Assembly (NCBI GenBank): GCA_021234155.1
Contig: JAJEKV010000001.1
Coordinates: 38,730,221 to 38,794,220, forward strand
DNA length: 64,000 nucleotides
Direction of reading: 5' to 3'
Source: Isoetes taiwanensis
Lineage: Eukaryota > Streptophyta > Lycopodiopsida > Isoetales > Isoetaceae
The notes beneath the pieces were generated by a model. The model saw nothing but the letters and a program-made list of their open reading frames with translations. It did not search any database and had not been told where the DNA came from. Shown piece after piece: positions 40,822 to 53,258 of the stretch (its first letter is position 1; each line of letters opens with the position of its first letter). Position numbers and translations under genes: made by a program.

Positions 40822-43800
40822 GTTCAGAATGTTTGAATTGTTTGGCGCGAAAATGCGAGGTGATGCATGAGTTATAGGGTTCAAAACCTAGGAATTTTTA
40901 GAACCCTATGGTATGATATCTATAAGGTGAAGCTTAAAAAGCCCTTAGGCCATATCCAACAATTAGTAACGGTTCCACCCCACAAATAAATCACAATCTG
41001 ATGGGCAGGTTGTGCTTGAGAAACACGATTACCCATCATTGGTGATGAGAGCCAGAGCCAATTTCGGGTGGTTCAATGGGCGCGCGTAAAATGTTGTGTG
41101 TCTGTTGTTTTCCCCTCTAGCTTTGTCTTTTCTACCTCTAATTAGGGTATTTTTACCCCATAGAATATGTTGCACTTGCTGTCTTTTTATGTCAAGCAAA
41201 TAGCCATTTAGGCTTGTTTCTAACATGTCTTGGGGACCAACCGTCAACCCTCGTTCCTTATTAGAATCGAATGTATATAGTTGTTCCCTTGCAACAAGTC
41301 AATGACTTTGGGATCGATCAACAAACCCACATCCCTCAAAAAGAAAATTCAGACTAAAAATAGATGACACGTCCCACACAACGTGTTAACCTCAGTGTCC
41401 TGGAACGTCACAATCTCCCCACCTTGAATTGATGTTGTCCTCAGCATCACGTATCTCCCCTCCTTGGAAAACTGTATGAACCCTGCAACACATTCCATGC
41501 ATGCAATTTTATAACACAATTACCCCAAGGTAATGTTTAATTTTAAATTTTATAATCACATCACTTGTTCCATACATACTATAGTAGAGTCCACCTCCGA
41601 ATCGAGCTGTTCTTCTTGCAAGGGATTGTCTGCAGGAAATTGCCGAAGATTCTGCCTGGAAGTTCTCATTAACTGAGGTTCCAAGGCTCTGCTCCATCTG
41701 GACCGCGGTTGTAACAGGAAAAAGATAAGATTGTGAGCAGGAGGAGCGGAGGCACCGGAACGAAACCGTGAGAGAGAATTCTGGAAACAGAGAGAAAGGG
41801 ATTTTTTGGCGCTAACTAACCAGTTGTGATTCCTTCGGACGGGTTCACTATGCTTAACGCTTGACATGGAAGATGGTGATAGGCCAACGAGTCTGCAATC
41901 ATACCCTTTGTCAGGGTACCGTGTATGTCTATTAATGGCAGTCGTCCAGAATTCAATTCAAAAGTTCATTCGAAAAGTTGGGCCTTAGATATTAAAATAG
42001 GATTATAATGTGGTGATTCCGTCTGGCAGAATTGCAATGCTAAGTGGTGCACCGTATGCCTGTAGGTGGTATGCATTCACTTATGCTAGGTGACACACAT
42101 ACACTATTGGAGTTCATGCAATAGGGCATATATGAGATGTTCGAGGATAAAGAACCATTTTGCTTCACCGCAAGTCATGGGCTTCTCTTGTGTCTAGCTT
42201 CTGCTTGTGATATTGTCAACAGTCTCAAGCCTTCTTGTTCGCGTTCCGTTGTCCCCGAGTTGTCCATTGGGCCTTTGCATATATTCTTCACGATTGTATC
42301 ATGTTGATTATAGCCTTTTAGAAGCTTGTACTTATTCTTTTGAGTTATATCATATGTTTCTAGTCTTCTTTGTATTTCTCTTGTGTTGTCCTTATATCCT
42401 CCTCATATGCTCGTGATAGATCCCATCAAGCACACTTCTTTTGAGCGTTAATTGAGCCGGTTCTTCTCTATGGTCTAGAAGTATAGGATTTTGTGATATC
42501 ACTTGACACATGCAGGATTTGGAACGCATTTAGAAAGCCTTCTTGACTCGAGCTCTTGGAGTTAAGTCCACAGTCCCATATCTTTTTCTCCTACAGAAGA
42601 TGCGATTTCTTCCTCTACAATGCACTAAAATAGAACCTCAGATACTCTATATCAAAAGGTACTCATGCAGGGTGGCTTTCCAGATGAAATGTGCAAGAGC
42701 ATGCATGTATACAAGTGAATTATAATGCAGACTTGGATCACTTGAAGTAGTACTTGAATGCGAGGTTTCTCAGTAAGTTTTAGGATGCTAGTGCTTTGGA
42801 TATGGTTAAAATAGGACATTTTAAAACAGTCCTACGCTAGTTCGTGACCCATAAAGATATATGATGACATGTCTACCCACGTGAAGAACCGCAGAGTAAT
42901 TGTGCCTACCTGCACAAGTGCATATCATCTCAGAACTAGAACAGGCCGATGGGTCATGAGGCACGTAAAAAAGGATCTGTCGGTGTTATCAAATGGGAGT
43001 AAATTTTTTTTTATTATTTTTTTTTTTTTTGAAGGAACGGAACTGCTTTTTTATTCATATGATAGGAAGAATTACATCAACGATCCCACATGGATCTTAT
43101 AGGAAGTATTTCTGCACATATATGAAAAGTACAAAATATAATGTTTCAAATTTCATAGAGGACTACTACAGGAGAAGCCTCAACATCTTCACCCTCCATG
43201 AACTGAAACTTATTGAATTGAGCAGCAATAAAACCAAAGAGATATCAAATAGAGGTCACATAACCTTTCAGTATCCTCTGAATCAAGACGAAAGGGTCAC
43301 CCTATAGAGGGCGTCTTCCACTTCCATTATCCATCAATGAGCCCATACATCCTCAACTGTATGTAGATCAAGGAGCCCATACATCCTCGACCATATGCAG
43401 AAGACAACATGAAACAGCCACCATCACTTCTACCTGTATATAACTTTGGAAGTGGGATAGGTGGACAAGCCCTATCACCAAGCTGCATTACTCTTACCAT
43501 GACACTAAAAATATGATAAAGAAAAGTATAGATCAGTGTTAGGAGAGCAGCTTGCCACTCTGCTCATAGAAGCTGCCACTGCTTCTTGAATTCTAGTTTC
43601 TCATATCGTAATCAAGCAAATGGGAGTAATTGAAGATGGACACCATACTCTTTAAATTTGTCTAGTGTTTGCAAATACTCGAGCAACATATGTTGGGTTA
43701 GTTACACCTAATCAAACACTACATGTGCTTTTCCGACACTTGCATGTGGTACTAGCATCTTCTATCATAGAGGCTCTTGACCAACGAGCCCATTTATGCC

Positions 43801-45459
43801 CGACTCCAATACATTAATGCCATACTCTATACATACTCCTCGATAATTTTTCCAATAAAAACCCTTCGAGACGAGGTTTCTTAGTCTTGTACGGTAATAG
43901 GCTTACAAAAGGTCATCATGTATTGGATCCTTAGGGGAGGGTCGCCATTGAAGGCGACGGAACCATTGGGGGATGTGTCAAAAATTTTTGGGGGACGTGG
44001 CAATTTTTCTTGGCGGACGTGGAAACAGCCATGAACGAGTTAGGAAAAAGGAGCGAAGTGTTTCGTATCAGGTTTTCGAAGGCTCCGCACAAATGGAGTC
44101 TCCGCACAAATGGAGTAAGGTTCCGGCTAGAGTCTTGCAAGGAGTCTTGCAAATATTAAGTAGTACTTGTTTGAAGTCTTGCCAGGAGTTGCAAATGGAA
44201 GCTCGAATTTTTAAGAACATCTAACAGCATGGAGTTCTTGAGGTATGCATGCACCATTTTTTCTATTATTTGTTCTAAGCTTATATCAAAGATATTTGGG
44301 AAGTTTTGCGGTTCTTGCTTTGTATATAGATCTTGTTCTTGTTTTGCGTATGTTTTCAACACATAGATTGCATGTAGTTCCTTTCTAGAATGTTACAGAT
44401 TTTGTAATCGTATAGTGGCTTTCTCCTTCTAAACAAACCCTGCTACCAATCTCTGACCCTTTTTTCTTTACCTTGGAGTAACTATGTGCTACAATCCTTA
44501 ACCAAAGGAGTTAGTCTTCTGGTGCTGATTATTCAGGTGCAACCTTTACTATGGTGAAGAAGTTTTCAGACCTTTCTAGAAACCTTAGAAACTATCTTCT
44601 CTTAGGTCTTCAGTGTTGTTACCATTGGATTAGTGTAGGTACTTGCTTAAGATTCATGTAGCATTCTAGGAATGTGAACATAAGCGACAGAAGAAAAGTT
44701 ATTCCTTAACTTCATTTTCATCCTATTCATCTCCACTTTATAAAATCTGAAGCATGGAGCGGGTGCAAAATCTTATCAGTCTTTAAGTTTCAAGGCCATT
44801 TCGCCTCATTCTTGCATCTAGCGCCAGTCACTATACTTACTTGTGGAATGAGTTCATCTTCTTTTTCCAAAAAAATATCTACTTTTTTGAACTTCTCTTG
44901 TAACTTAAATTGATGAAACACTCTCTCTAAATGCAGTAAGGACCTCAGTTCCTGTTTTTGCTTGTTGGAGTTCAGTTTCAAAGGGACCCTAACCTGTCCA
45001 GTCACTTCACTTCAGTATAAGTGTTGTTTTCCTTCTCTCTTGCATTTCATCGTCAATACTATGTGCATTGACTCTCTAGCATGTTATACATGAAGCCTTG
45101 CTTTGCCACTCCATTGGCTGTGGATCACGTGTTATGACCACTGTTTCTTCTTTTCGATAGACTCTGCGCGTATAACTGACAGAGACAAGTGCAAAGACAC
45201 AGCCAGTTAATACTAACTATACTTAAAACGGGGCAGTTATGTTTATATGTTTATATCATATATACTGAAGTTTCTATCAAAATCACAACAACATTAACCA
45301 ATGAAACGCACCGTAGCTTCTGCACCAAGACTTCCTATCAACCAGCACGCATGGGGTAAATTGGATCACATAGGGTATCAGGTACTTGACTAGGTGCAGA
45401 GAACAACAATGACGTGCTAGGTCTTACAGCCATCTTCTTGATTACGCATGTTGATACTA
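40822..45459. other. Intergenic; no gene supported
   Basis: The right end of the DnaJ gene should have its promoter just above 40821. A T-rich tract at about 43004-43031 could be the reversed poly(A) end of a minus-strand retroposed sequence extending right. A short duplication repeats AGCCCATACATCCTC at 43339 and 43375. CTCCGCACAAATGGAGT is present twice in tandem at about 44083-44117. The minus-strand frame 41556-41867 is not recognised. Confidence 0.4.
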
Positions 45460-45700
45460 CTAAAATTCCATAAATTGCTCATTGACGAGTGCAGGATCCT
45501 CATTCATGTCCTCAAATGATCCTCGTAGAAGTGCTGCAGCATGTGCATTAGATAATAAAGTATATATTGCCCTGTTACATGGGTTTAGCTCACATTGTTT
45601 AGCAGCACTTCTTCCTCGTTTGCTATCTCCAAAGATTTTGCAACAACTAGCAAGTGTTATCCATAGGGCTGGTTGAGGCATATATGAGACACTACCAAGC
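45460..45700 (-). pseudogene. PPR protein C-terminal fragment
   Basis: The minus strand reads PQPALWITLASCCKIFGDSK, then GRSAAKQCELNPCNRAIYTL and LSNAHAAA. This is the layout of the end of a PLS-class PPR protein (LWxxLLxxCxxxGxxxxGxxxxxxxxELxPxN...YxLLSNxYA). It lacks preceding repeats and ends in unrelated sequence, so it is a decayed or retroposed fragment. It is related to, but clearly different from, the PPR gene at 33130. Confidence 0.7.
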
Positions 45701-46424
45701 TATGAGACCATCAAACTAATGCGCATGATGGTAAGTGTGCTCAGCTTATTACTTTCAATTCGTTTTGGAAGTTATATTTATGATAATTATTTGTATCATT
45801 GCAGGTTTTTTGAGATGTCCAACTGCGAATTCATTCTTCATTTCAGTTTTCTCATGAAGATTTTTGAGTCTGTTGTTTAGTTTTACAACAAGTTGATAAT
45901 ATAATTGAGGAAATACACATTACAAACATTGACAATTACAAACATTGTTGTTTAAATACACATTGTTTAAGAAATTGATGAGCATTACTGCAAGCAGTTG
46001 ACTCTCTTCAACTTTGTCATTATACATCATTGTAGCCTTTAATGGGTTGTGAGTGGAGCCTTCAATGGGCTGCCTGGTATCCTATGGGGCTGCCTGCCCA
46101 GCCCTGGTGGTACCAGTACCCCCACCTCTTTGACAGTCTATAACTATAAGTGGCAGTACCTACTTTGTAGGTTTTCAAGCTTGCAATGTAGGTTATCTTG
46201 CTGGGCGTGCAGCCATATTTGAGATGCATACATGACTGTCATTCCATTTATGCCCTTAAGTGAGCAGCCAATGGACACCCTCCCCTATAGACGATTGAAC
46301 GATAAAAATCAATTCAACACATCCCACATATCAATAATATGCCAACAAAAATTAACCTAGAAGTGTGAAGAAAGAGCTTTAATCAAACGAACTGTGCAAG
46401 GGTTTGAAACACTTCTAGTTTGAC
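45701..46424. other. Upstream region of SAM50
   Basis: The presumed promoter and 5' UTR of SAM50 lie here. Small direct repeats occur (CAAACATTGACAATTACAAACATTG at about 45921-45945, given in part). No convincing TATA box is seen near the ATG. Confidence 0.3.
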
Positions 46425-49200
46425 ATGGCGGATCCTCCTCCTCCTAAGCCGGACACTGGGACGATTGATCACTTGGCGACGGAAAGGGAGGACCCAAATC
46501 AATCAGCCCATGCGCAGGATGAAGCCCATAAAGACAGTGGATCACAGGAACATCCCGATGCCTCAGCAAACAAAAATGAGGAAGAAGAAGAAGAGGAGGA
46601 TGAAGAATATGAGGAGGATGAGGAGGATGAAGAAGAAGCTCCCGACCATCCAATGATGTTAAGAACTTTTGCTGAGAAATTGACTAAGGAGCCAGTGAAT
46701 GTTAGAGTGCATGATATCAAAATACAGGGCCAGACCAAAATCAAAGATTGGGTAATTGAAGTATTGCTGAAGGATGTGAGGAATGCCACTACCTTACAGG
46801 AGCTGCTGCAAGAGTCCGCCAAAGCCAATACCATGATTCAGAAGATGGGTGTTTTTGAAAAATGCGTAATCAGGCTAGATGCTGGCCCTCCGGAACTTCC
46901 AGGAACTGCGAATGTCATAGTGGATCTAGAGGAGATGAAAAATCCCTTCTCTTGTGATGCTGGTGTATACTCCAAGCCGGAGGTATGTACAGTGCATTGT
47001 TTCCGAATCGTTTGATTGATACAGCTTGGATATTTAGGGAAGAGCATGTAGTTAAGATAAATTATGCTTTAGAGAGGTAATAGCTAACAGAAGAAAATAT
47101 TTCTCTCTTATAAGGACACCAACAGACTAAGAACTGGACGTTGGAAGGCACATTGAAGTGGAAGAACTTGCTTGGTTATGGGGAAACATGGGATGGCACA
47201 GGATGCTATGGCTGGGATACAACGTCAGAAATGAGTATTGGAGCACATTTTCCTACGTTAAAAAACATACCTTTTGGACTTATTTCGAGGGCTTCACTTC
47301 TCACTCAGGATTGGCACAAATATTCTTCATACAAAGAAAGGTTATTAGGATTTTCGCTTGGATTGGTAAGCCAGCAAAATAACGAGTTAAGTTATAATGT
47401 CACATGGAGAGATTTAAAGGATCCTACACGACGAGCGTCACCAGCAGTAAGAAATCAGTTAGGGCATACATTGCTCTCATCTCTGAAATATACTTACAAA
47501 ATAGACCACAGAGACTCATCTTCTAGGCCAACTCAAGGATATGCTTTTTCATCAACAACACAATTTGCTGGATTGGGACCAGATGATAGGCTTCTTCGAT
47601 TTGGTCGTCAGGTAAAGACTTTCAAACTAACTCTAGGCATTCCTTTCAGATGCAAAGCAAGTTGTGTGCTAGTTTTCTGGATGCAATACTCAAGATGAAA
47701 CAGGAAAGTCCCTCGTTTGCAGATTTGCTGCATTAGATCGTTTTTGCACATTATCTGCTCATTCCTTAATGAAGTAAAGATTTGAATTATGCTGCCTTAG
47801 ATTGTTTTTTCTCATTAATTCCATCATAACCTTAATGATGAAAGTGGTTGAAGTAGTGGCCAGAAAATGAATGATTATAATGTTGGTTAAGGATGAACAA
47901 TGCCCAAAACAGCCATGCCTATTCTAGTTTTGTACCCAATGCATCATATCAGTAGGAACTTGTGGTTGGCATGGAAGTGTACCATGCATTGGATTAATTG
48001 ATTAAACCTCTAGGTTGATTTATCAAACTTCTATAGTTCTGTAACAGATATTGATACCCTCATTGTAGTGATTAAAGTCTTACAAATGAAAGGTGAGCAA
48101 CCCGGGAAAATGGAAATTACCACCACAGTGTTTGATCCTTTGAGCCGATGGTTCTGGTTCTGCTACGGTTGTAGACTATTTCGTCATATTGAGAATGGTG
48201 AGACAAGTACAGATAGAGTATACTTTGCTAGAAAAGATGTGTGCTAATTCTTAACAAGTACAAGATTGTAGCACTTGGCTCTGATATCTGCACTGCTGGC
48301 AAAGGAGCTGTAATCAAGTATAGTGCCAAACGCCTAAATTGCTCTAAGTATTTAGCGTGCCGTTTAATTATATGTGTCATTTTGCTTATTTGATTCTATG
48401 TCATGATATATTAGTTTTGTTATCTTTAACTTGCGGCATCATAAAGAAACTCAGTGTGAGGTATTAAAATCTCTAAGGGTGATAAATACAAGACACGATC
48501 CACTGATGATAATTTTTCTTACCGTTCCAGGAGTTGGATCTGAGGTTCGCATTACCTCTTGGCTTTTACAAGACTGCACTGAATTTTGGAGTCTCAGCTG
48601 GTTTAATTTTGCCATGGGGAAAGAATTTCTTAAACATACCAACTCCAATAAGTGATCGTTTCTTCATGGGAGGTTATTCCTCTTTAGTGGGTGATCTCAG
48701 GGGGCCGTCATCACTACTTGGCTTTCGCACAAGAGGTGTGGGGCCTAGTGATGCAAGGCGCCAGACAGCTGACTCGGAACAACAGGATATTATTGGTGTT
48801 GGAAGAGATGCTTTGGGGGGAGATCTTGCGGTCACTGCGTTTGCAGACTTATCTTTTGATCTACCTTTCCAATTCCTTCGAGATCATGATATCCATGGTC
48901 ACACATTCATTTGTGCAGGGAATCTTGTTGGTTTAACAGGAGAAGGGCGGAAGCCTTTCAACATTAACAATTTTGCTTCATCTCTTAGATGTTCCGTGGG
49001 AGCTGGTCTTGTTATTCCAACCAGGATATTACGCGTAGAGGTACCTTGCCCTCAAGTTTGATGAATCTGTATATTGGACTCTTTTGACAGTTCGGTTAAC
49101 CATATGCGTGTTGCAGGTTAACTACTGCAAGAACTTGAGGCATCAGGCCCAAGACAGGATTAAGGAAGGCATACAATTTTGTTTCTCATTTTCTCATTAG
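46425..49200 (+). CDS. SAM50: SAM50/Tob55-like outer-membrane beta-barrel protein, 545 aa
   Basis: The core of the sorting and assembly machinery, which folds beta-barrel proteins into the mitochondrial outer membrane (Omp85/BamA family). Exons: 46425-46982, 47126-47611, 48531-49040 and 49117-49200. All are joined in phase 0 with GT...AG introns, 1638 nt in total. The N-terminus is proline-rich and then strongly acidic (residues about 45-70). A single POTRA-like domain follows (VNVRVHDIKIQGQTKIKDWV to CVIRLD). The barrel begins about exon 2: GTLKWKNLLGYGETWDG, SYNVTWRDLKDP, RPTQGYAFSSTTQFAG. Exon 3 has DRFFMGGYSSLVGD, LLGFRTRGVGP (the conserved substrate-exit loop 6 [VIL]RG[FY]-like region) and LGGDLAVTAFADLSFDLP. 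The C-terminus ends GIQFCFSFSH with the beta-signal pattern of alternating aromatic residues. No frameshift is seen; probably functional. Confidence 0.95.
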
Positions 49201-51485
49201 CGGATCCAGAGCATGGGCAATTATCAGTTATCCATTGCATTCGTATAATTATTGGGCGATAGATGGTGTCTCATTAAATAATAAATTATTCATTTTCCAC
49301 TACCTTTTTCGAATTTTCCATTATCATTTGAAAACAGGGTTTTGATTTTTTTTAAAGGCGAGGCTTTCCCAAGAAGAAAGTCTATGTACTGAAATCCTAA
49401 TAATAAACTGCATTCCATTTGAGCAACCGTTTTGACATGAAATTATGGGTGGCATTTTGTTGCCATATAAAGGTGACACCTGTTTTTGGCTTATATAGTC
49501 GTTTGGATCGAGCAAAATGCAGGAACCCGATGAACAGCGCTGAAAAAGAAACTAAAACACGCTTCAGCTACTTTGCAACGTCATACTCGAGCATGGTTGG
49601 TGACTGGGGAAGTAATGATCTATAATCTTATTTGGATGAATGGTATAAGATTATGCTCTAAAGTTTCTTGAAATTCTGTGGTTTAGGCTACAAATCTGCT
49701 TATCTTATCTTCCCTTGATTATTGGTTTCAAAGGTTGATGGGTGAGAGGTCTAGAGATGAACAAGGCCGCTGCTACAGGAGACAAGACAATTGGCCACAT
49801 GCAAGAAAGCTGAAGCCAAAGAGGAAGAGCACTATGAGGAGCCTTACACAGGATCAGGAGGATCAGTCAAAACAAGGCTTGGTTGTCAGTGTTAGTAAAA
49901 CAATGAAATGTGTTCGGTCTAGACCTGATCCACCCATCTTTTGGGTAAACTTTGTGGGTCCAATGCCTATGTTCTTTTGTTACTTATTGATTGAAATGTT
50001 GTAGTTCTCAAATGAATTATTTTTCTCCTTTCAATGATATTTTTAGCACATTTGCCCAAATGGTTCTAAGGAGAGATTTGGTTATTCGTGCAACAGGGTC
50101 AGATCCAAGGCAGGTGGTATGATCTATAAACTTTGGTTATTTTGAGAGATCTTGCTTTAGACTTAAAGAAATTAATAATAATAATAATAATATTATTGAT
50201 CATGCCCACATTGGACCTTGAAGGTCATGGAGCAGAAAATATTTACATTTGATTAATTCTCATAGCGTGATTGGCGATGAGAGTCCACTCATTTTGATAT
50301 ACAAACCAAGATCGCGGTGGCCTCATGCCATGATAGTGTATCAAGACACGATTCATCAATTCCAAACTCTATCATCGCACATCCTATATGCCTAACAATC
50401 AGCGGTGGGCACGGGTGTCTCATCCTAGTGCCCAAGTGGATCACGTGAAACACAACCATTCTCTCTTGGAACCCCGCCCACTTGCCTCCTGCCTCTATAC
50501 CAAGATGAGCCTGTCCTATACCGCAATCATGTGTTTGAGATTCCTTTGACATGTTAGCTCAAATGGCCACACAAGATCTAAAAATGAAGTGCTATATTTA
50601 ACTTCAAGATTAAAGATATAAAACCATGATATATATGGTTTCTTATATACTTAATTGTTTTGATAGAAAGAAACCACAATGCATCAGTTGGTTTGTCAAA
50701 CCGAGTATAGTATCAGATATGGTTTTAAACGTTAGTTATCAATGTATAATGGTTTCGTGAAACTAAAGTAGTGATTTCTGTAGTTCCTTACATATGATAA
50801 TGGTTCAATTAAAACTAGGTAAATTATCGTTAAAATCACTCTTTGAAATGACGAGTCTCATCTATTATGCATAATTTTAATTAATGTACCATTTTGGAAC
50901 ACTTGGTTTATGGTATGGTCTTGTTAATGAAGGAATAAAAGAATTAGTCCTAGACCACATCAAGACAATTGCACCTTTTATATTGAACTACCTTTATAAG
51001 GTTCAAGCAAAGTGATTTCTTTTCAACCTTGAAATTTGAGATTTATCCTCATGATCTTTTAGACGTAAGCCTTGTCATTTTACAAATGACAAGGCTGGTT
51101 AATCACAATTCATGACCAGATACAATGCAAACATAAACTCTAAATGCATCATGTACTTGTTAAGAATGATTGAGCATATTCATTCCCCAACAATGCTTTT
51201 GAGCAATAGGAATATTTGCTTAAAACCATCATATCAAATGAGGGGTCCCAACCCAAAGTGGCACAAATGCCACATTTTTATGAATTTGCCATTTACGCTG
51301 GCAAATTGTAAATTTGCTTTATATAGGGCACGGAAATTATTTTGCCATTTGTGAAGCTTTAGAAGGCACATGTAATAGTGTCATTTAAGAGTGGTGACAT
51401 CTTTGTTATTTTATCGACATGAATGGCTCATTTATAAGTGCCTTGCAATTAATAGATTCATTTCGGTCTTCTCACTCAAAACTGC

Positions 51486-51812
51486 ATGATGGATCATTCA
51501 TTCGCTGCGGAGGATCTCCCAAATGAAGTGGATGAACTTTTCAATCTCTTTATCGCCATAGAAGTGACACCTACTTAGATGTTACGCACAAGATGATACT
51601 TACAAGTTCATCTATTTGTCATCTAATTGGCTAAAAGTTTTTTCACTGCATAGAGTAGGTGGATTATTCATTTCCAGATGCGACTGACTCTCCAAATAAG
51701 GTGTTGACTTGTTCAATCTCCCTTTATCGCCATAAAATGCACCTTCTTGATAAGCATGCACAAAATGACACTTACACAAGTTCATCTATTTATCATTTAA
51801 TGTGGCTACATT
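51486..51812 (+). repeat. Diverged tandem duplication, about 170 bp
   Basis: Two copies of a unit run from TGGATCATTCATT / TGGATTATTCATT through CTTTATCGCCATA and CAAGTTCATCTATTT.TCAT (landmarks at about 51490, 51540 and 51604, and again at about 51660, 51723 and 51778). No coding content. Confidence 0.75.
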
Positions 51813-52097
51813 TTTACTTCTAGCTAGAATATGTATCAAATGTCATGCACGTGACATAATTGTATTGTGTATTCCAATTTGGTTTTTGTTTAATGGTACC
51901 AACACGTTTGCATACTTAGTTACCAACCAAACGAAGTGCATGTGGGAGAACATTATCGCCTATTTCATATCCCAAAAATGCTTCCTCCTTATTGTCGAGG
52001 GTTGTGACCAAAGACTATCGAACGATGATAATTCTGTTTCTATGTGACGATTACATAGGGAAATGTGCCCCCACAGACCCCTCACCTCATAAATAGG

Positions 52098-52280
52098 CTC
52101 CTAAAAGGCCTCTCGAGACACATTATCATCCCTAACAATATAATAATTGATCGATTGAATGTCTGTTGGCTCACCCTCATATAGGCTCGCAAATGCACAC
52201 TCCATGCAAGGGCCTCTTGAGACATACTATCTCTTTAACAATATAATAATTGATCGGATTGAATGTTTTAGTTCCTCACG
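52098..52280 (+). repeat. Direct repeat, about 75-bp units
   Basis: GGCCTCT.GAGACA, then AACAATATAATAATTGATCG and GATTGAATGT, occur at about 52108-52165 and again at about 52210-52268, spaced about 103 bp. Confidence 0.8.
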
Positions 52281-53235
52281 CATGTAAATAAGACTAACCT
52301 CCATTACTGTGATACCTGCTCCTCGCCTCAACGCTTCATCCATGTTTTGGTTCATAATTTGGCACATGCAGATTGCTTCCCAAGCATGTTGTGGTCCGCA
52401 ATAGAGGGATAAATGCACTCCCAGTCAGTTTCCATGCATTGTGAGGCCCTCCTCCTCAGAATAATAGCCAATGGAGTCTATTACCCATTATCGCATAATA
52501 TTCTATCTTATCAGTCAGATTTGTCATTCCAACTCCCCTTAAGCTCAGACCGTGACCTAAAGGTGTGGGTAAATACTATCCTTAACATAATATTCTATCT
52601 ATTGTCATTGCATTCACTATTGGGGTATATACATTGGACCATACCTTAGGGAATTTCTTTAAATTAAGGTTCTATGGGTGGCAAGTGCCTGAAGAAGGCA
52701 AAAGTCATTACCATATGGCAACTTTAAAATGGCCATTATTATTTTCAATGATTTGCTAAAAAATATCTCTATATTATAAGAAATTATTAAAATGCCCTAG
52801 TAGACGCATCAAAAGATGGTGTTTCTCTAAATCATTGCTCCACATATTCCTTTTTTCTTTTAAGAGAATCATTTCACTGAGTGTTGTAAGACAAGCTATG
52901 GAACTTGGAAAGCTTGTGAATGATGATCCTTATGTTGTAGAATTTTGGCCGTGATTGCATGTGGGCTTTTGATCCCCCTCAAAAAGCTCCATATATATTC
53001 TCTCGGATGGAAAATGATACAGGGCAACTCACAACTTCCCAAAGGATGTAAATTCAAAGGATAGCAATAACCGATGTGATAGGCCTCAACTTGGGAATAG
53101 ACGAGAGATTTAAAAGGAAAATATTGCTTTCTTTCTTAAAGACTATTCAAATATTGCCTGACAATCATGTATATATAGTGATCAAATTCAACGCTGTCAT
53201 TTGATAGCTAGTTCATGTGAAAATAGGGCCGCTTT

Positions 53236-53258
53236 AAAAAAAAAAAAAAAAAAAAAAA
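53236..53258 (+). repeat. Poly(A) tract
   Basis: An uninterrupted run of about 23 A on the plus strand. It may be the 3' tail of an old retroposed sequence extending left, but no body was identified. Confidence 0.8.

Noticed and set aside
41556-41867. 103-codon minus-strand frame as a small gene
   Set aside because: No recognisable motif, no consistent splice partners, and no promoter signal; kept only as part of the intergenic description.
46444-46834. Minus-strand frames opposite SAM50 exon 1
   Set aside because: Ser- or Pro/His-rich shadows of the acidic GAA/GAG-rich coding strand.
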